A DNA stretch of 64,000 bases, from the NCBI GenBank assembly GCA_002687795.1, contig NZBG01000024.1, forward strand, positions 6,905-70,904, read 5' to 3'. This document shows, piece by piece, positions 24,480 to 33,635 of the stretch. The notes beneath the pieces are model-generated. The model was not told the origin of the DNA and made no database searches. It saw only the letters and a program-made list of their open reading frames with translations. This DNA is from Candidatus Woesearchaeota archaeon. GTDB taxonomy: Archaea > Nanobdellota > Nanobdellia > Woesearchaeales > GCA-2687795. Position 1 is the first letter of the stretch. Each line of letters begins with the position of its first letter. The translations under genes were made by a program, and so were the position numbers.

Positions 24480-25886
24480 TCAACCCTTCATAACACCCAT
24501 AGGCTCTAACCTAACAACTTTCTTAGAAATATCAGCATTATGCACAGTATCAATCACAGCCTCAACATCCTTATAAGCCTTAGGCGCTTCCTCAGCAAGA
24601 GATTTAAAGTTTGTAGCCTTTGTGACAATTCCTTTATTCTGCAGAAGCTCATTACTAATCTTCTCTCCTCTAAACTGGTTTATTGCAGCATGCCTTGACA
24701 TCGCCCTTCCAGCACCATGCGCAGAGCTTCCAAAACTTTTCTCCATTGCAGTCTCAGTACCTTTCAGTATATAAGAAGCTGTGCCCATACTGCCAGCTAA
24801 TAAGACCGGTATATCAGGGAATGCTCTTGTGGCTCCTTTCCTATGTACATATAATTTTCTTTTCCTGCCGTTAATAGTATATTCTTCTAATTTAACAACA
24901 TTATGACAGATTCCATAGACAGTATGCATATCCATATCTTCCCAGCCTTTGTTGAAAACCTTTTCAAAGGTTTCCCTTATCCATTGAGTCATAACAAGCC
25001 TGTTAGTAAAGCTATAGTTAACAGCAGCTTTCATTGCAGCAAAGAAATCCTGTCCTTCATTTGATTTTGCAGGCGCGCATACAAGCTGCCTGTCAGGAAG
25101 CCATATCTTATACTTCTGAACAGCTTTCTCTTGTATCTTTAAGTAATCAGAAGCAACCTGGTGGCCCAGGCCTCTTGAGCCGCAGTGCAGCATTATCAAG
25201 ACCTGGTCTTTATCATTGATTCCCCATTCCTTTGCTTTATCATCAAAGATATCTGTTACCTTCTGGATTTCAAGAAAGTGGTTGCCAGCCCCCAAAGTTC
25301 CAAGCTGTGGAGCCCCCCTCTTCTTAGCCAAGTCTGAAACCTTTTTTGGATCAGCGCCTTCCATCCTACCATTCTCTTCAATATGCTTTAGATCCTCTTT
25401 AACGCCATAATCATTCTCAACAGCCCACTCACAGCCGTTAACCAAAACCTCATTCAGTTCATCAGGATTTAATCTTAACTTTCCCTTGCTTCCAACACCG
25501 CATGGTATAGCAGAAAAAAGAGCGGGAACTAACTCATTCAGCTTTTCCTTAACCTCTTCATACGAAAGGTTTGTTCTTATGGAGTTTATGCCACAGTTTA
25601 TGTCAAATCCGCATAAGCCTGCGCTGATTACCCCCTCCTCAGCATCAAAAGCAGCAACAGCGCCCATTGGCAGGCCGTAGCCGAAGTGGGCATCCGGGAG
25701 TGCAACAACCGGTTCTATAGCCCCAGGAAGGCAGCATACATTGCTAAGCTGACCAATGGTATCGTCTTCCATAGCATCAAGCAACTTCTTGTTGGCAATT
25801 ACTTTGCCTGCCACTTTCATCTCTTTTCTTGCTGTTTTTGGCAGTAACCATTCGTAATCGTTTATTGGCTGAAGTTTTTCTTTCAT
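24480..25886 (-). CDS. rtcB: RNA-splicing ligase RtcB
   Basis: It joins 2',3'-cyclic phosphate and 5'-OH ends, ligating tRNA exons after intron removal. The 468-residue protein has the manganese-binding LCGFDINCGI, GAGNHFLE and LHCGSRGLGH blocks. It also has SSAHGAGRAMSR, holding the histidine that is guanylylated, and the C-terminal LEPMGVMKG. The length shows no intein, although archaeal rtcB often carries one. It is divergent from pheS across 87 bases holding back-to-back TATA-like boxes (about 25911-25920 and 25941-25951). Confidence 0.95.
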   Translation of the reverse strand: MKEKLQPINDYEWLLPKTARKEMKVAGKVIANKKLLDAMEDDTIGQLSNVCCLPGAIEPVVALPDAHFGYGLPMGAVAAFDAEEGVISAGLCGFDINCGINSIRTNLSYEEVKEKLNELVPALFSAIPCGVGSKGKLRLNPDELNEVLVNGCEWAVENDYGVKEDLKHIEENGRMEGADPKKVSDLAKKRGAPQLGTLGAGNHFLEIQKVTDIFDDKAKEWGINDKDQVLIMLHCGSRGLGHQVASDYLKIQEKAVQKYKIWLPDRQLVCAPAKSNEGQDFFAAMKAAVNYSFTNRLVMTQWIRETFEKVFNKGWEDMDMHTVYGICHNVVKLEEYTINGRKRKLYVHRKGATRAFPDIPVLLAGSMGTASYILKGTETAMEKSFGSSAHGAGRAMSRHAAINQFRGEKISNELLQNKGIVTKATNFKSLAEEAPKAYKDVEAVIDTVHNADISKKVVRLEPMGVMKG

Positions 25887-25973
25887 AATGCTGGTAGGTA
25901 TTTGCTGAAACTTATAAAGATTTTCGTTTTCATACCAAAAGCTTTTAAAACTCCTTTATTCTTTTAAGCTAAA

Positions 25974-27494
25974 ATGAGTAATAAGGATATAATAAACAGA
26001 TTACACAACTTTGAAAGAAAAGTATTGCCTTTGCTGGATAGGTTTGATAATACAAAAGAGCTTAGCAAGGAAACAGGTCTTTCAGAGATAGAAGTAATGA
26101 GAGCATTCCAATGGCTGGGGAATAAGGATATTCTTAAGATTAAGCAGGAATTAAAGGAAGTGGCTGAGCTGGAAGAAAACGGGAAAAAATACATTGAAGA
26201 GGGCCTGCCTGAGAAAAGATTTCTTTCATGCCTTGAAGGCAAAACATCATTAACACAAATAGGGGAAAAGGCTAACCTATCAAAAGAGGAATTAAACTCC
26301 TGCTTGGGAATCTTGAGAGGGAAGGCAGCAATATCATTAAAGAAGGAAGGCGAGGATTTAACCATAAAGATCACAGAACAGGGAAAGAAGCTGTTAGAGA
26401 AAGGCTTTCTTGAAGAAGAGTTTCTTAAAAGAGATTTTCCTTTGGATATAAAGTCGCTTAAAGAGGAAGAAGTGTTTGCTTTGGATAATCTTAAGAAAAG
26501 AAAGGACCTGATAAGAGTCCAGGTAGTTAAGCTGAAAAAGGCAGAGCTTACACCTCTTGGGAAAGAGCTGTTAAAGGAAGATATAAAGAAAGAAGAAATA
26601 TTTGACAGGCTTACTATACCCATGCTCAAAGATGGCTCATGGAAAGATAAGAGGCTTAGAGCCTATGACATTAAGATAAATGTTCCAAAAAAATATCCCG
26701 GTAGAAAGCAGCCATACAGAAGGTTCTTGGAAACTGTAAGAAAGAAGTTCAGTTCATTGGGCTTTACAGAGATGACAGGACCCACAGTTGAGACAGACTT
26801 CTGGAACATGGATGCATTGTTCATGCCCCAGTTCCATTCTGCAAGAGATATCCATGATGCATACTATATCAAAGAGCCAAAATATGGAGAGCTTGATGAA
26901 GCATTAATGAAAAAGGTAAAACAAGCTCATGAAAACGGTTTCAATACTGGCTCCAAAGGCTGGCAGTACAAGTTTGACACTAAAAGAACGCACAGGCATC
27001 TGCTAAGGACACAGGGAACAGCATGCTCAGCAAGGATGTTAACCTCAGAAAATCTTAAGATCCCTGGCAAATACTTTGCATTAGTGCGCTGCTTCAGATC
27101 AGATGTAATAGATGCAACGCATCTTGTTGACTTTTACCAGACAGAAGGCATTATCTTAGAAGAAGGCCTTAACTTCAGGCACCTAAAAGGAGTGCTTAGA
27201 ATGTTCGCTGAAGAGTTCTGTGAAACAGACCAGATCAAGATTGTGCCGGGCTATTTTCCTTTCACAGAGCCATCAGCTGAGCTGCATGCAAAGCATCCTG
27301 AGCTTGGCTGGATAGAGCTGGCTGGTTCAGGCATTTTCAGGCCAGAGATGTGCAAGCCTTTAGGCATAGATGTTCCTGTTCTTGCGTGGGGCATTGGGAT
27401 TGACAGGATTGGCATGTTCAAGCTTGGCATAAAAGATATAAGGCAGTTATTCTCACAGGATTTGGAGTTTTTAAGAAACAGCAAGATTGTTTAA
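25974..27494 (+). CDS. pheS: Phenylalanyl-tRNA synthetase alpha subunit
   Basis: The 506-residue catalytic subunit of the alpha2-beta2 enzyme. The N-terminal ~220 residues form winged-helix domains (archaeal/eukaryotic PheS layout). The class II core follows with FTEMTGPTVETDFWNMDALFMPQ, TQGTACSARML, FRSDVIDATHLVDFYQTEG (motif 2 region) and GWGIGIDR-type motif 3 (LAWGIGIDRIGMFKLG). The beta subunit pheT is not in this window, so the subunits are encoded apart. A translin-like gene starts directly after the stop. Confidence 0.94.
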   Translation: MSNKDIINRLHNFERKVLPLLDRFDNTKELSKETGLSEIEVMRAFQWLGNKDILKIKQELKEVAELEENGKKYIEEGLPEKRFLSCLEGKTSLTQIGEKANLSKEELNSCLGILRGKAAISLKKEGEDLTIKITEQGKKLLEKGFLEEEFLKRDFPLDIKSLKEEEVFALDNLKKRKDLIRVQVVKLKKAELTPLGKELLKEDIKKEEIFDRLTIPMLKDGSWKDKRLRAYDIKINVPKKYPGRKQPYRRFLETVRKKFSSLGFTEMTGPTVETDFWNMDALFMPQFHSARDIHDAYYIKEPKYGELDEALMKKVKQAHENGFNTGSKGWQYKFDTKRTHRHLLRTQGTACSARMLTSENLKIPGKYFALVRCFRSDVIDATHLVDFYQTEGIILEEGLNFRHLKGVLRMFAEEFCETDQIKIVPGYFPFTEPSAELHAKHPELGWIELAGSGIFRPEMCKPLGIDVPVLAWGIGIDRIGMFKLGIKDIRQLFSQDLEFLRNSKIV

Positions 27495-27495
27495 G

Positions 27496-28071
27496 ATGAT
27501 CAACAAAAAAGAATTCAAGGCCATAAGAGAAGAACTGGAGAACTATGATAAGCAGAGAGAGGTTCTTATTAAAGAAAGCAGGACACTGCTGAAGCTTTCA
27601 AAGCAAATCATATATTCTGTTCATAGGGGCAACATGGAAGAGACAGAAGAGTTATTGAAAGATGCAAGGGATGAAAAGGCTAAGCTTGACAAGATCACCA
27701 GGAGAGCTGAATCGCTCAGCATGGAACACTCATATTCTGATGCTTTGCAGGAGTATACAGAAGCTTTGTGTTATTCAGGTTTTGTAAGCTCAAAAAAGCT
27801 GCCTTCAAGAAAAACAATTGGCGTCAACAGCGAAGATTATTTAATGGGCTTATGCGACCTAACAGGAGAGCTTGGCAGGAGAGCAGTTTCTTTAGCAACT
27901 AAAAGGAAGTTTAAGGAAGTGGAAGCAATCAAGAAGTTAGTGGAAGATATTTATGGCGAGTTTCTAAAGTTTAATCTAAGGAATAGTTCTCTCAGGAAAA
28001 AGAGCGACTCGATTAAATGGAACCTTAAGAAGATTGAAGAGATTATGTATGATTTGAGGAAACATCACTAA
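27496..28071 (+). CDS. Translin family protein
   Basis: A 191-residue all-helical protein that begins MINKKEFKAIREELENYDKQREVLIKESR, the N-terminus typical of archaeal translin homologues. The central QEYTEALCYSGFV and the later DYLMGLCDLTGELGRRAV with acidic residues correspond to the family's nuclease core (as in TRAX), which suggests RNase activity on tRNA fragments or similar small RNAs. The in-frame TTG at 27487 lies inside pheS; the ATG at 27496 immediately after its stop is the better start. It sits between pheS and an M29 aminopeptidase in a tight cluster. Confidence 0.82.
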   Translation: MINKKEFKAIREELENYDKQREVLIKESRTLLKLSKQIIYSVHRGNMEETEELLKDARDEKAKLDKITRRAESLSMEHSYSDALQEYTEALCYSGFVSSKKLPSRKTIGVNSEDYLMGLCDLTGELGRRAVSLATKRKFKEVEAIKKLVEDIYGEFLKFNLRNSSLRKKSDSIKWNLKKIEEIMYDLRKHH

Positions 28072-28075
28072 CAGA

Positions 28076-29044
28076 ATGCAAGATTTACCAAAGGCATCAT
28101 CAATTGTAATCAAAGATTGCATGAACACTCAACCTGATGAAAGAGTTCTGATCATTATTGACAAAAACAAATTGAACATAGGCAAAGCTCTCTTGCAGGA
28201 AGCAGAAAAGACCACAAAACATGCAAGGCTCACAGAAATCCCAGTAATGAAATACAACGGCCAGGAGCCACCAAAAGATGTTGCCAAGGAGATGCTTAAT
28301 TCTGATGTGATCCTGATGGCAACCTCAAAATCCTTATCACACACAGAAGCAAGGAGAAAAGCATCTGAAAAAGGCGCAAGGATCGCTTCCATGCCTGGAA
28401 TAACAGAAGACATTATGAAAAGAACCCTTGCTGTAGATTATAGTAAGATAACAGAAAGAACCAACAAGATAGCAGCTGAATTAAACAAGGCTTATGAAAC
28501 AAAGGATTGGGTAAAAATCACCACAAAGCAAGGCACTAATATAAAGATGAAAGTAAGCAGGAGGATAAAGCACATTGATGAGAACAGGTATCATAAGAAG
28601 GGTAAGTGGGGCAACCTGCCTGATGGCGAAGCATACTTTGCTCCTTTGGAAGGCTCTTCAAAAGGAGTTTTCATTGTTGATGCTTCCATGGCAGGCATAG
28701 GAAAGCTGAAAGAGCCTGTAAAGATAGAGGTTAGGGAAGGCTATGCCACAAAGATAGAAGGAAAAGAAGAAGCAGAGAAATTAAAGAGGTTATTGCAAAG
28801 CTTTAATGATAAATCAGTTTACAACATTGCAGAGCTTGGCATTGGTACTAATGACAAGGCAATCATAACCGGAATTGTCTTAGAAGATGAAAAGGTTCTT
28901 GGGACTGCTCATATAGCCTTTGGCAATAATGTTTCTTATGGGGGTTCTGTTAATGCACCCTGCCATCTTGACGGAGTTTTCTTTAAGCCAACGATTGTTG
29001 TTGGAAATAAAAAAATCATGGAAGATGGGAAGCTTTTGGTCTAA
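28076..29044 (+). CDS. M29-type leucyl aminopeptidase (aminopeptidase T family)
   Basis: A 322-residue metallo-aminopeptidase. Conserved C-terminal elements are LPDGEAYFAP, the metal-binding IAELGIGTN glutamate, LGTAHIAFGNN and the CHLDG histidine and aspartate. The N-terminal domain carries the substrate-binding Rossmann-like half. It probably trims peptides in the cytoplasm. The ATG is 4 bases after the translin stop, so pheS, translin and this gene form one transcription unit. Confidence 0.85.
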   Translation: MQDLPKASSIVIKDCMNTQPDERVLIIIDKNKLNIGKALLQEAEKTTKHARLTEIPVMKYNGQEPPKDVAKEMLNSDVILMATSKSLSHTEARRKASEKGARIASMPGITEDIMKRTLAVDYSKITERTNKIAAELNKAYETKDWVKITTKQGTNIKMKVSRRIKHIDENRYHKKGKWGNLPDGEAYFAPLEGSSKGVFIVDASMAGIGKLKEPVKIEVREGYATKIEGKEEAEKLKRLLQSFNDKSVYNIAELGIGTNDKAIITGIVLEDEKVLGTAHIAFGNNVSYGGSVNAPCHLDGVFFKPTIVVGNKKIMEDGKLLV

Positions 29045-29083
29045 TCAATAGCTTTAAAAACAAACTCTCATTTAAAATTCTTC

Positions 29084-30199
29084 ATGAGAAAAAACAGAAT
29101 ACTCTTAACTATCATAATGTTCCTTGTATTCCTTGGCTCAGGATTGTATAGTGTATTCATACCTATATTCCTGTTAAAACAGGGAGTTTCTTTTGCCTAC
29201 ATAGTTGTTTATGCTATGAGCTATTGTTTAGGGGGCATTATTGCAGGCATGCTATTTAACTATGTGATACATAAGTTCAGTATTAAGCTGCCCTTTATAG
29301 CAACATGCATATTTGAGCCTGTTATAATATTTACCCTGAGTTTTTATTCAAACTTTAGGCTGCCTGTTTGGGTTTATGGCTTGTTGTTAGGGATTTTCCA
29401 GTTTATGTTTTGGTGTTCTGTGAATGTAATAACATTAAAAGCAACTGAAAGGCATAAAAGAGGAAAACAACAGGCATTTATACTTTCATCTTTATGGGTT
29501 GCAAAGATAATTTCTCCTTTTGCGGGGGGTGCGATCATTCATTACTTAGGCTATAGTTATCTTTATGTGATAGGCATTGCAATTGTTTTATGCTCCTGTG
29601 TACCGGTTATGCTTCTAAAACAGGAAGTGGTTGTAAAAAGAAAAACGGTTTTCTTCCCTTCGTTAAAAGGAGATATAGGCGTGTATATGATTGTTTCATT
29701 TTTCAGAGGAATCAGCTTTTCAGCGTTGTTTTTCTTCTGGGTGCTTTATATCTATAATCTTTTAGGCACAGAGCTTAAGGTTGGCTCTTTTTCTTCATTA
29801 GGCTCTTTGCTTGGGCTGTCAGCAGTTCTTATAACCGGTTATTCAATTGACCATTTCAGAAAGGTTTTGACCTATGCATCAAGCCTTTTACTGTCTTCAG
29901 TTTCATGGCTCTTTTCAGTATTCAACAGTTCTTTTATTGGAATCTTTATATTAAACCTGACAAACAGCTTTGTCCATCAGACAACAACAGTAACCAATAA
30001 TGTGTTGTTCCTGCATGAAATAGAAGACAAAGATGTACCTGCATATACAGCGGAAAGGCAGATAGCCTTTTCTATGGGAGCTGTTATTCTCTGCCTGTTC
30101 GCTTTCTTCAATAGCTTTAGGCTCTTATTTGTTATAAGCTCTTTGGGATATGTTATAGCCTTGCCGTTTGTGTTCAGGCTGAAGAACGTAGAGAATTAA
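29084..30199 (+). CDS. Major facilitator superfamily transporter
   Basis: A 371-residue protein with about eleven hydrophobic helices and a basic N-terminus (MRKNRILLTIIMFLVFLGSGLYSVFIPIFLL). The short cytoplasmic loop between helices 2 and 3 carries charged residues, and a second half begins after about residue 195 (RGISFSALFFFWVLY). The substrate is unclear. It has its own TATA-like box (GCTTTAAAAA, about 29051) for a leaderless ATG at 29084. It is flanked by an aminopeptidase and a PHP-like protein with separate promoters. Confidence 0.8.
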   Translation: MRKNRILLTIIMFLVFLGSGLYSVFIPIFLLKQGVSFAYIVVYAMSYCLGGIIAGMLFNYVIHKFSIKLPFIATCIFEPVIIFTLSFYSNFRLPVWVYGLLLGIFQFMFWCSVNVITLKATERHKRGKQQAFILSSLWVAKIISPFAGGAIIHYLGYSYLYVIGIAIVLCSCVPVMLLKQEVVVKRKTVFFPSLKGDIGVYMIVSFFRGISFSALFFFWVLYIYNLLGTELKVGSFSSLGSLLGLSAVLITGYSIDHFRKVLTYASSLLLSSVSWLFSVFNSSFIGIFILNLTNSFVHQTTTVTNNVLFLHEIEDKDVPAYTAERQIAFSMGAVILCLFAFFNSFRLLFVISSLGYVIALPFVFRLKNVEN

Positions 30200-30241
30200 T
30201 ATCAACTGATTGTTATTTTCTAATTGTAAACACTAATAAGG

Positions 30242-30250
30242 TTTATAAAT
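30242..30250 (+). promoter_or_regulatory. TATA box for the PHP-like gene
   Basis: TTTATAAAT ends 21 bases before the ATG at 30272, consistent with a leaderless transcript. Confidence 0.6.
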
Positions 30251-30271
30251 AATCCTGCCTTCTTTTCTGAT

Positions 30272-31369
30272 ATGGCACCAATTGAGCCGATAAACGATAA
30301 TAAGGTATATGCAGCGTCTCATTATCATACATATACTATGTCCTGCTTTTGCAGAGACAGAATCAGAAAACAGGAATTTGTACCTGGGATGGCTTCATTA
30401 TTATACAAAAGAGCAAGAGAAAATAATCTGCGTTATATAACAGTTATAGATAATGTTGATGAAAATCATTATGGTTTCTTCTTTAAGGCAATTGAAGAGA
30501 ATCCAGAGATATTCGGTGCAGGAACAGTGGCAGTTCCTTATAGAGAAACCCAGTCATCTGAGAATACAATCTTTACAGTGTTTGAAGAGGGAAAGGTTAG
30601 GACTCATATTATAAGGGCTGCAGAGATTGGTACAGATTTAGGAGAAATTGTCCTTGTAGGATGCGGGAAAGAAATAAAACACAGGCTTGACCATTGGGAT
30701 CATCTGACAAACTGTGCTTTCAGCAGAATAGGGGAAGGTTATGTTAACAACAGGTTAAGACCATTAAAAGATATTCTAAAATATTACCTTGAAGAAAGCC
30801 TTTGGGCTTTCATTCCCCACCCAGATTTTTTCATTGGAGGGATATTCTCAGGTTTTGAGGGAGATTCTGAGAAGCAGAAAGTTCTCCCTGAGCTTGATAT
30901 AACAGGCAAACTCCAAAGAGGAGAGATTGGTTATGAAGCCTGGAGCGCTTCTGCTGCATGGTTTAAGAAATCAGGCGGAGCTTCTCTTGGTGATTTATTA
31001 GAGGCAGAGCTCCCTAAAGGAATAGTGGGAGATGATGCCCCCTTCGGCGCTATAGGCCATAACAGGATGGAGTTTAATCCAGGAGACTTAGCTTTAGACA
31101 AAGTAGAATACCCGCATATCGAGGACAGGGATGATTATTATAGGCATGAGGAAGAGTATGGAGCATTAGTTGAAACAGAAATCAACAGGCTTTTCCAGGA
31201 AATTAAAGCAGGGCATTTCGATATAACAACAAACCGGACACCTCTTCATCTAATGGTAAAGAAGCTTCTTCCCAGCATAGGATCTCGTGTGCTTGCAAAA
31301 AAGCTTAAATTGCCTTTCTTCATAGAGCAGGTTTCAGTCAGCCATAATTCTTCAAAAATTCCTTCTTAA
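30272..31369 (+). CDS. PHP-like metal-dependent phosphoesterase
   Basis: A 365-residue protein. Signs of a PHP domain are an N-terminal ASHYHTYTMSCFC (HxH), a strand-end AAEIGTDLGEIVLVG, the histidine of FIPHPDFF and the GDDAPFGAIGHNRM loop. The positions between resemble PHP hydrolases that remove phosphate from small molecules. No polymerase or histidinol-phosphatase partner is next to it, so its substrate is unknown. Confidence rests on the metal motifs; the C-terminal helical tail is not recognised. Confidence 0.65.
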   Translation: MAPIEPINDNKVYAASHYHTYTMSCFCRDRIRKQEFVPGMASLLYKRARENNLRYITVIDNVDENHYGFFFKAIEENPEIFGAGTVAVPYRETQSSENTIFTVFEEGKVRTHIIRAAEIGTDLGEIVLVGCGKEIKHRLDHWDHLTNCAFSRIGEGYVNNRLRPLKDILKYYLEESLWAFIPHPDFFIGGIFSGFEGDSEKQKVLPELDITGKLQRGEIGYEAWSASAAWFKKSGGASLGDLLEAELPKGIVGDDAPFGAIGHNRMEFNPGDLALDKVEYPHIEDRDDYYRHEEEYGALVETEINRLFQEIKAGHFDITTNRTPLHLMVKKLLPSIGSRVLAKKLKLPFFIEQVSVSHNSSKIPS

Positions 31370-31380
31370 ACTTATTAGAA

Positions 31381-31938
31381 TTATTCTCTTATAGCTTTCT
31401 TGATTTTCTCAAGAATCAGCCCAAACTTTTTAAACCCAAACTCGGCATTGATATGCCCCGCTTTATCAAGCGCGATAAGTTCAGCCCCAAGCTTACCCGC
31501 CAACTTCTCTCCTTCTTCGAAAGGCACATAAGGGTCATCCTTTGAGTTAATAACCACAAATTTGCTGCAATTGTTCTTTATTTTATCCCAATCAAAATCT
31601 TTTTCTACAAACGTCTTGTTAAACTTATCAAAATCATTATTCAGCAAACTAACAAACCCAGCAACAAAAAAACAAGCCTTAACCTTAACATGAATCTTCT
31701 CTAAAACACTCAAAACAAACGCAGGCCCCAAGCTATGCGCAACAAACATTGTATTCTCATCGATTTTATCTAAATAAGAACCAAACATTCCCATCCAGGA
31801 ATCTAAATTCATTTTTTCTGGTTCAGGAAACCTTGGAACAAAAACCTCATAACCTAGCTTCTCCAGCTCTGATTTCAGCCAGGGAAACCAATTCCCTTCA
31901 GGGCTTCCTCCTGTTCCATGTATGATGAAAGCTTTCAT
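31381..31938 (-). CDS. Small alpha/beta hydrolase (RBBP9/YdeN-like)
   Basis: A 185-residue serine hydrolase beginning MKAFIIHGTGGSPEGNWFPWLK, the oxyanion loop of the RBBP9 family. The nucleophile is in FVAHSLGPAF; the aspartate is in VINSKDDPYVPFE and the histidine in LDKAGHINAEFG. The triad is complete. Its ATG overlaps the stop of the tRNA-guanine transglycosylase gene by 4 bases (ATGA), so they are co-translated. No substrate can be inferred. Confidence 0.86.
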   Translation of the reverse strand: MKAFIIHGTGGSPEGNWFPWLKSELEKLGYEVFVPRFPEPEKMNLDSWMGMFGSYLDKIDENTMFVAHSLGPAFVLSVLEKIHVKVKACFFVAGFVSLLNNDFDKFNKTFVEKDFDWDKIKNNCSKFVVINSKDDPYVPFEEGEKLAGKLGAELIALDKAGHINAEFGFKKFGLILEKIKKAIRE

Positions 31939-33029
31939 TGCTTATAACCCTTCAAAAACTCCTTCTTAAACTCACTAAACTTCTTTGCCTTAATACTCTT
32001 CCTAACCCTCTCCATCAGCCTCTGCATAAAATAAAGGTTATGATAAGTAGTATACCTCATATAAACATGCTCACTAATCCTCATCAAATAATTGATATAC
32101 GCCCTTGAAAAACTCTTACAAACATAACAATCGCAATCCTCATCCAAAGGCTTCTTATCAAACTTATACTTGCTATTCCTTATCTTCAGCTTTCCTTTCC
32201 ATGTAAAAATAGTTCCATGCCTTGCATTCTGCGTGGGGAAAACGCTGTCAAAAATATCAACACCCTTGCTAATGCACTTCACCAAATCCTCAGGTGAGCC
32301 AGTGCCCATCAGATACTTTGGCTTCTCTTCATCAATATGCTTAAGCGAGCAGTCAAGCATCTTATACATAACATCCTTAGGCTCTCCTAAACATAATCCC
32401 CCAATAGCCATTCCATCAAGCTTCAGCCCATTAACAAACTTTGCAGACTTCTTCCTTAAATCTTCATAAAACCCTCCCTGGCAAATCCCAAACAAAAGCT
32501 GCTTCTTATTCTTATGAGCCTTGACACACTCTTCAGCCCATTTATGCGTTCTTTTCATACAACCCTTAGCTTTTTCATAGCTTCCTCCATACTCAACAAC
32601 ATCATCAAGCACCATAGCAACATCAGAACCAACTCTCGACTCAATATCCATAATCATCTTAGGCGTTAACAAAATCTTCTTCCCATCAAAAGGCGACTTG
32701 AAAAGAATGCCCTCATCATCAGTATTAAGAATAAAAGATTCTCTCAAAACCTGAAACCCTCCGCAATCAGTAAAAACAACGCCCTTAAACTTCATAAACT
32801 TATGAATCCCCTTAAACTTCTCAATCGCGTCAAGCCCCCTGCTGAGATAAAGCACAAACGCATTAGAAATAATTACCTTAGCCTTCATCCTCTCCAAATC
32901 CTCAAACGAAGCATGCTTAACAGTAGCCTTAGTAGCAACAGGCATAAAAAAAGGAGTCTCAACACTCCCATGAGCAGTCTTCAGCACGCCAACCCTTGCA
33001 TTCTTATCTTTATGCGATATCTTGAACAT
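31935..33029 (-). CDS. tgt: tRNA-guanine transglycosylase of the queuine/bacterial-length type
   Basis: It exchanges guanine in tRNA for a 7-deazaguanine. The 364-residue length and the run through DIFDSVFPTQNARHG (catalytic Asp) into the zinc site DCDCYVCKSFSRAY match bacterial and eukaryotic TGT. The PUA-containing archaeal ArcTGT is longer and has a different C-terminus. General-base region: TDCGGFQ. The base pocket reads LDDVV (residues 141-145). Val stands where bacterial preQ1-using enzymes have Cys, as in eukaryotic queuine-using TGT. ICQGG also resembles eukaryotic forms. This suggests queuosine rather than archaeosine formation. The assignment to the Tgt superfamily is firm; the substrate is inferred. 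Confidence 0.85.
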   Translation of the reverse strand: MFKISHKDKNARVGVLKTAHGSVETPFFMPVATKATVKHASFEDLERMKAKVIISNAFVLYLSRGLDAIEKFKGIHKFMKFKGVVFTDCGGFQVLRESFILNTDDEGILFKSPFDGKKILLTPKMIMDIESRVGSDVAMVLDDVVEYGGSYEKAKGCMKRTHKWAEECVKAHKNKKQLLFGICQGGFYEDLRKKSAKFVNGLKLDGMAIGGLCLGEPKDVMYKMLDCSLKHIDEEKPKYLMGTGSPEDLVKCISKGVDIFDSVFPTQNARHGTIFTWKGKLKIRNSKYKFDKKPLDEDCDCYVCKSFSRAYINYLMRISEHVYMRYTTYHNLYFMQRLMERVRKSIKAKKFSEFKKEFLKGYKQ

Positions 33030-33074
33030 AGAAATAAGAAATACTGCGCTGTTTTATAACCTTTTCCAAACAAA

Positions 33075-33635
33075 TCAATACTCATGCCCAGGACATAAAA
33101 CCTTATAACCAATCTTCTTAATCTTATCCAAAGATTCTTTCATCAACTCAGGAGCAGAAGTAGGCAGATCAGTTCTCCCTATTCCATTATAAAACAATGT
33201 ATCCCCAGAAAATAATATCTTCTCCTTAATATAAAGCAAACAGATAGAGCCCCTTGTATGGCCCGGGGTATTTATTATCTTAAATCCTTCCAGCTTCCCT
33301 AATGGACTAAGCTCAACACTTAACTTATTGCCATAATCAACACTAGCCCCTTTGGGATCCTTCCTGAAATCCTCAATCTCTCCAGAAGAAGCAAAAAACT
33401 TAGCATTCCTGAACAAATCAGGATTACCTGTATGATCATAATGCAAATGAGTAAAAATAACCTTCTTTATCTTATCCAGATCAACAAGCCTTGACAACCC
33501 TTTCCTAACAATCCCTTTATAGGAATCGCTTCCTGTATCAACAACAATCTTCTCCTTAAAATCAAGAAAATAAACATTAGAATCTGCCTTAATCTTAAAA
33601 ATATTATTCGCAACCTTTTCCGTATACATGTTCAA
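33075..33635 (-). CDS. Metallo-beta-lactamase-fold hydrolase (glyoxalase II-like)
   Basis: A 186-residue MBL-fold enzyme with the metal motif THLHYDHTGN, NTPGHTRGS, the bridging aspartate SGDTLF and the C-terminal CPGHEY. The pattern is that of hydroxyacylglutathione hydrolase-like proteins, but such proteins in archaea often act on other thioesters or nucleotides. It overlaps the end of gatD by 4 bases, so the pair is translationally coupled. Confidence 0.85.
   Translation of the reverse strand: MNMYTEKVANNIFKIKADSNVYFLDFKEKIVVDTGSDSYKGIVRKGLSRLVDLDKIKKVIFTHLHYDHTGNPDLFRNAKFFASSGEIEDFRKDPKGASVDYGNKLSVELSPLGKLEGFKIINTPGHTRGSICLLYIKEKILFSGDTLFYNGIGRTDLPTSAPELMKESLDKIKKIGYKVLCPGHEY

Noticed and set aside
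24480..25886. Possible intein in RtcB
   Set aside because: The 468-residue length and uninterrupted motif order leave no room for one. RadA (327 residues) likewise has none.
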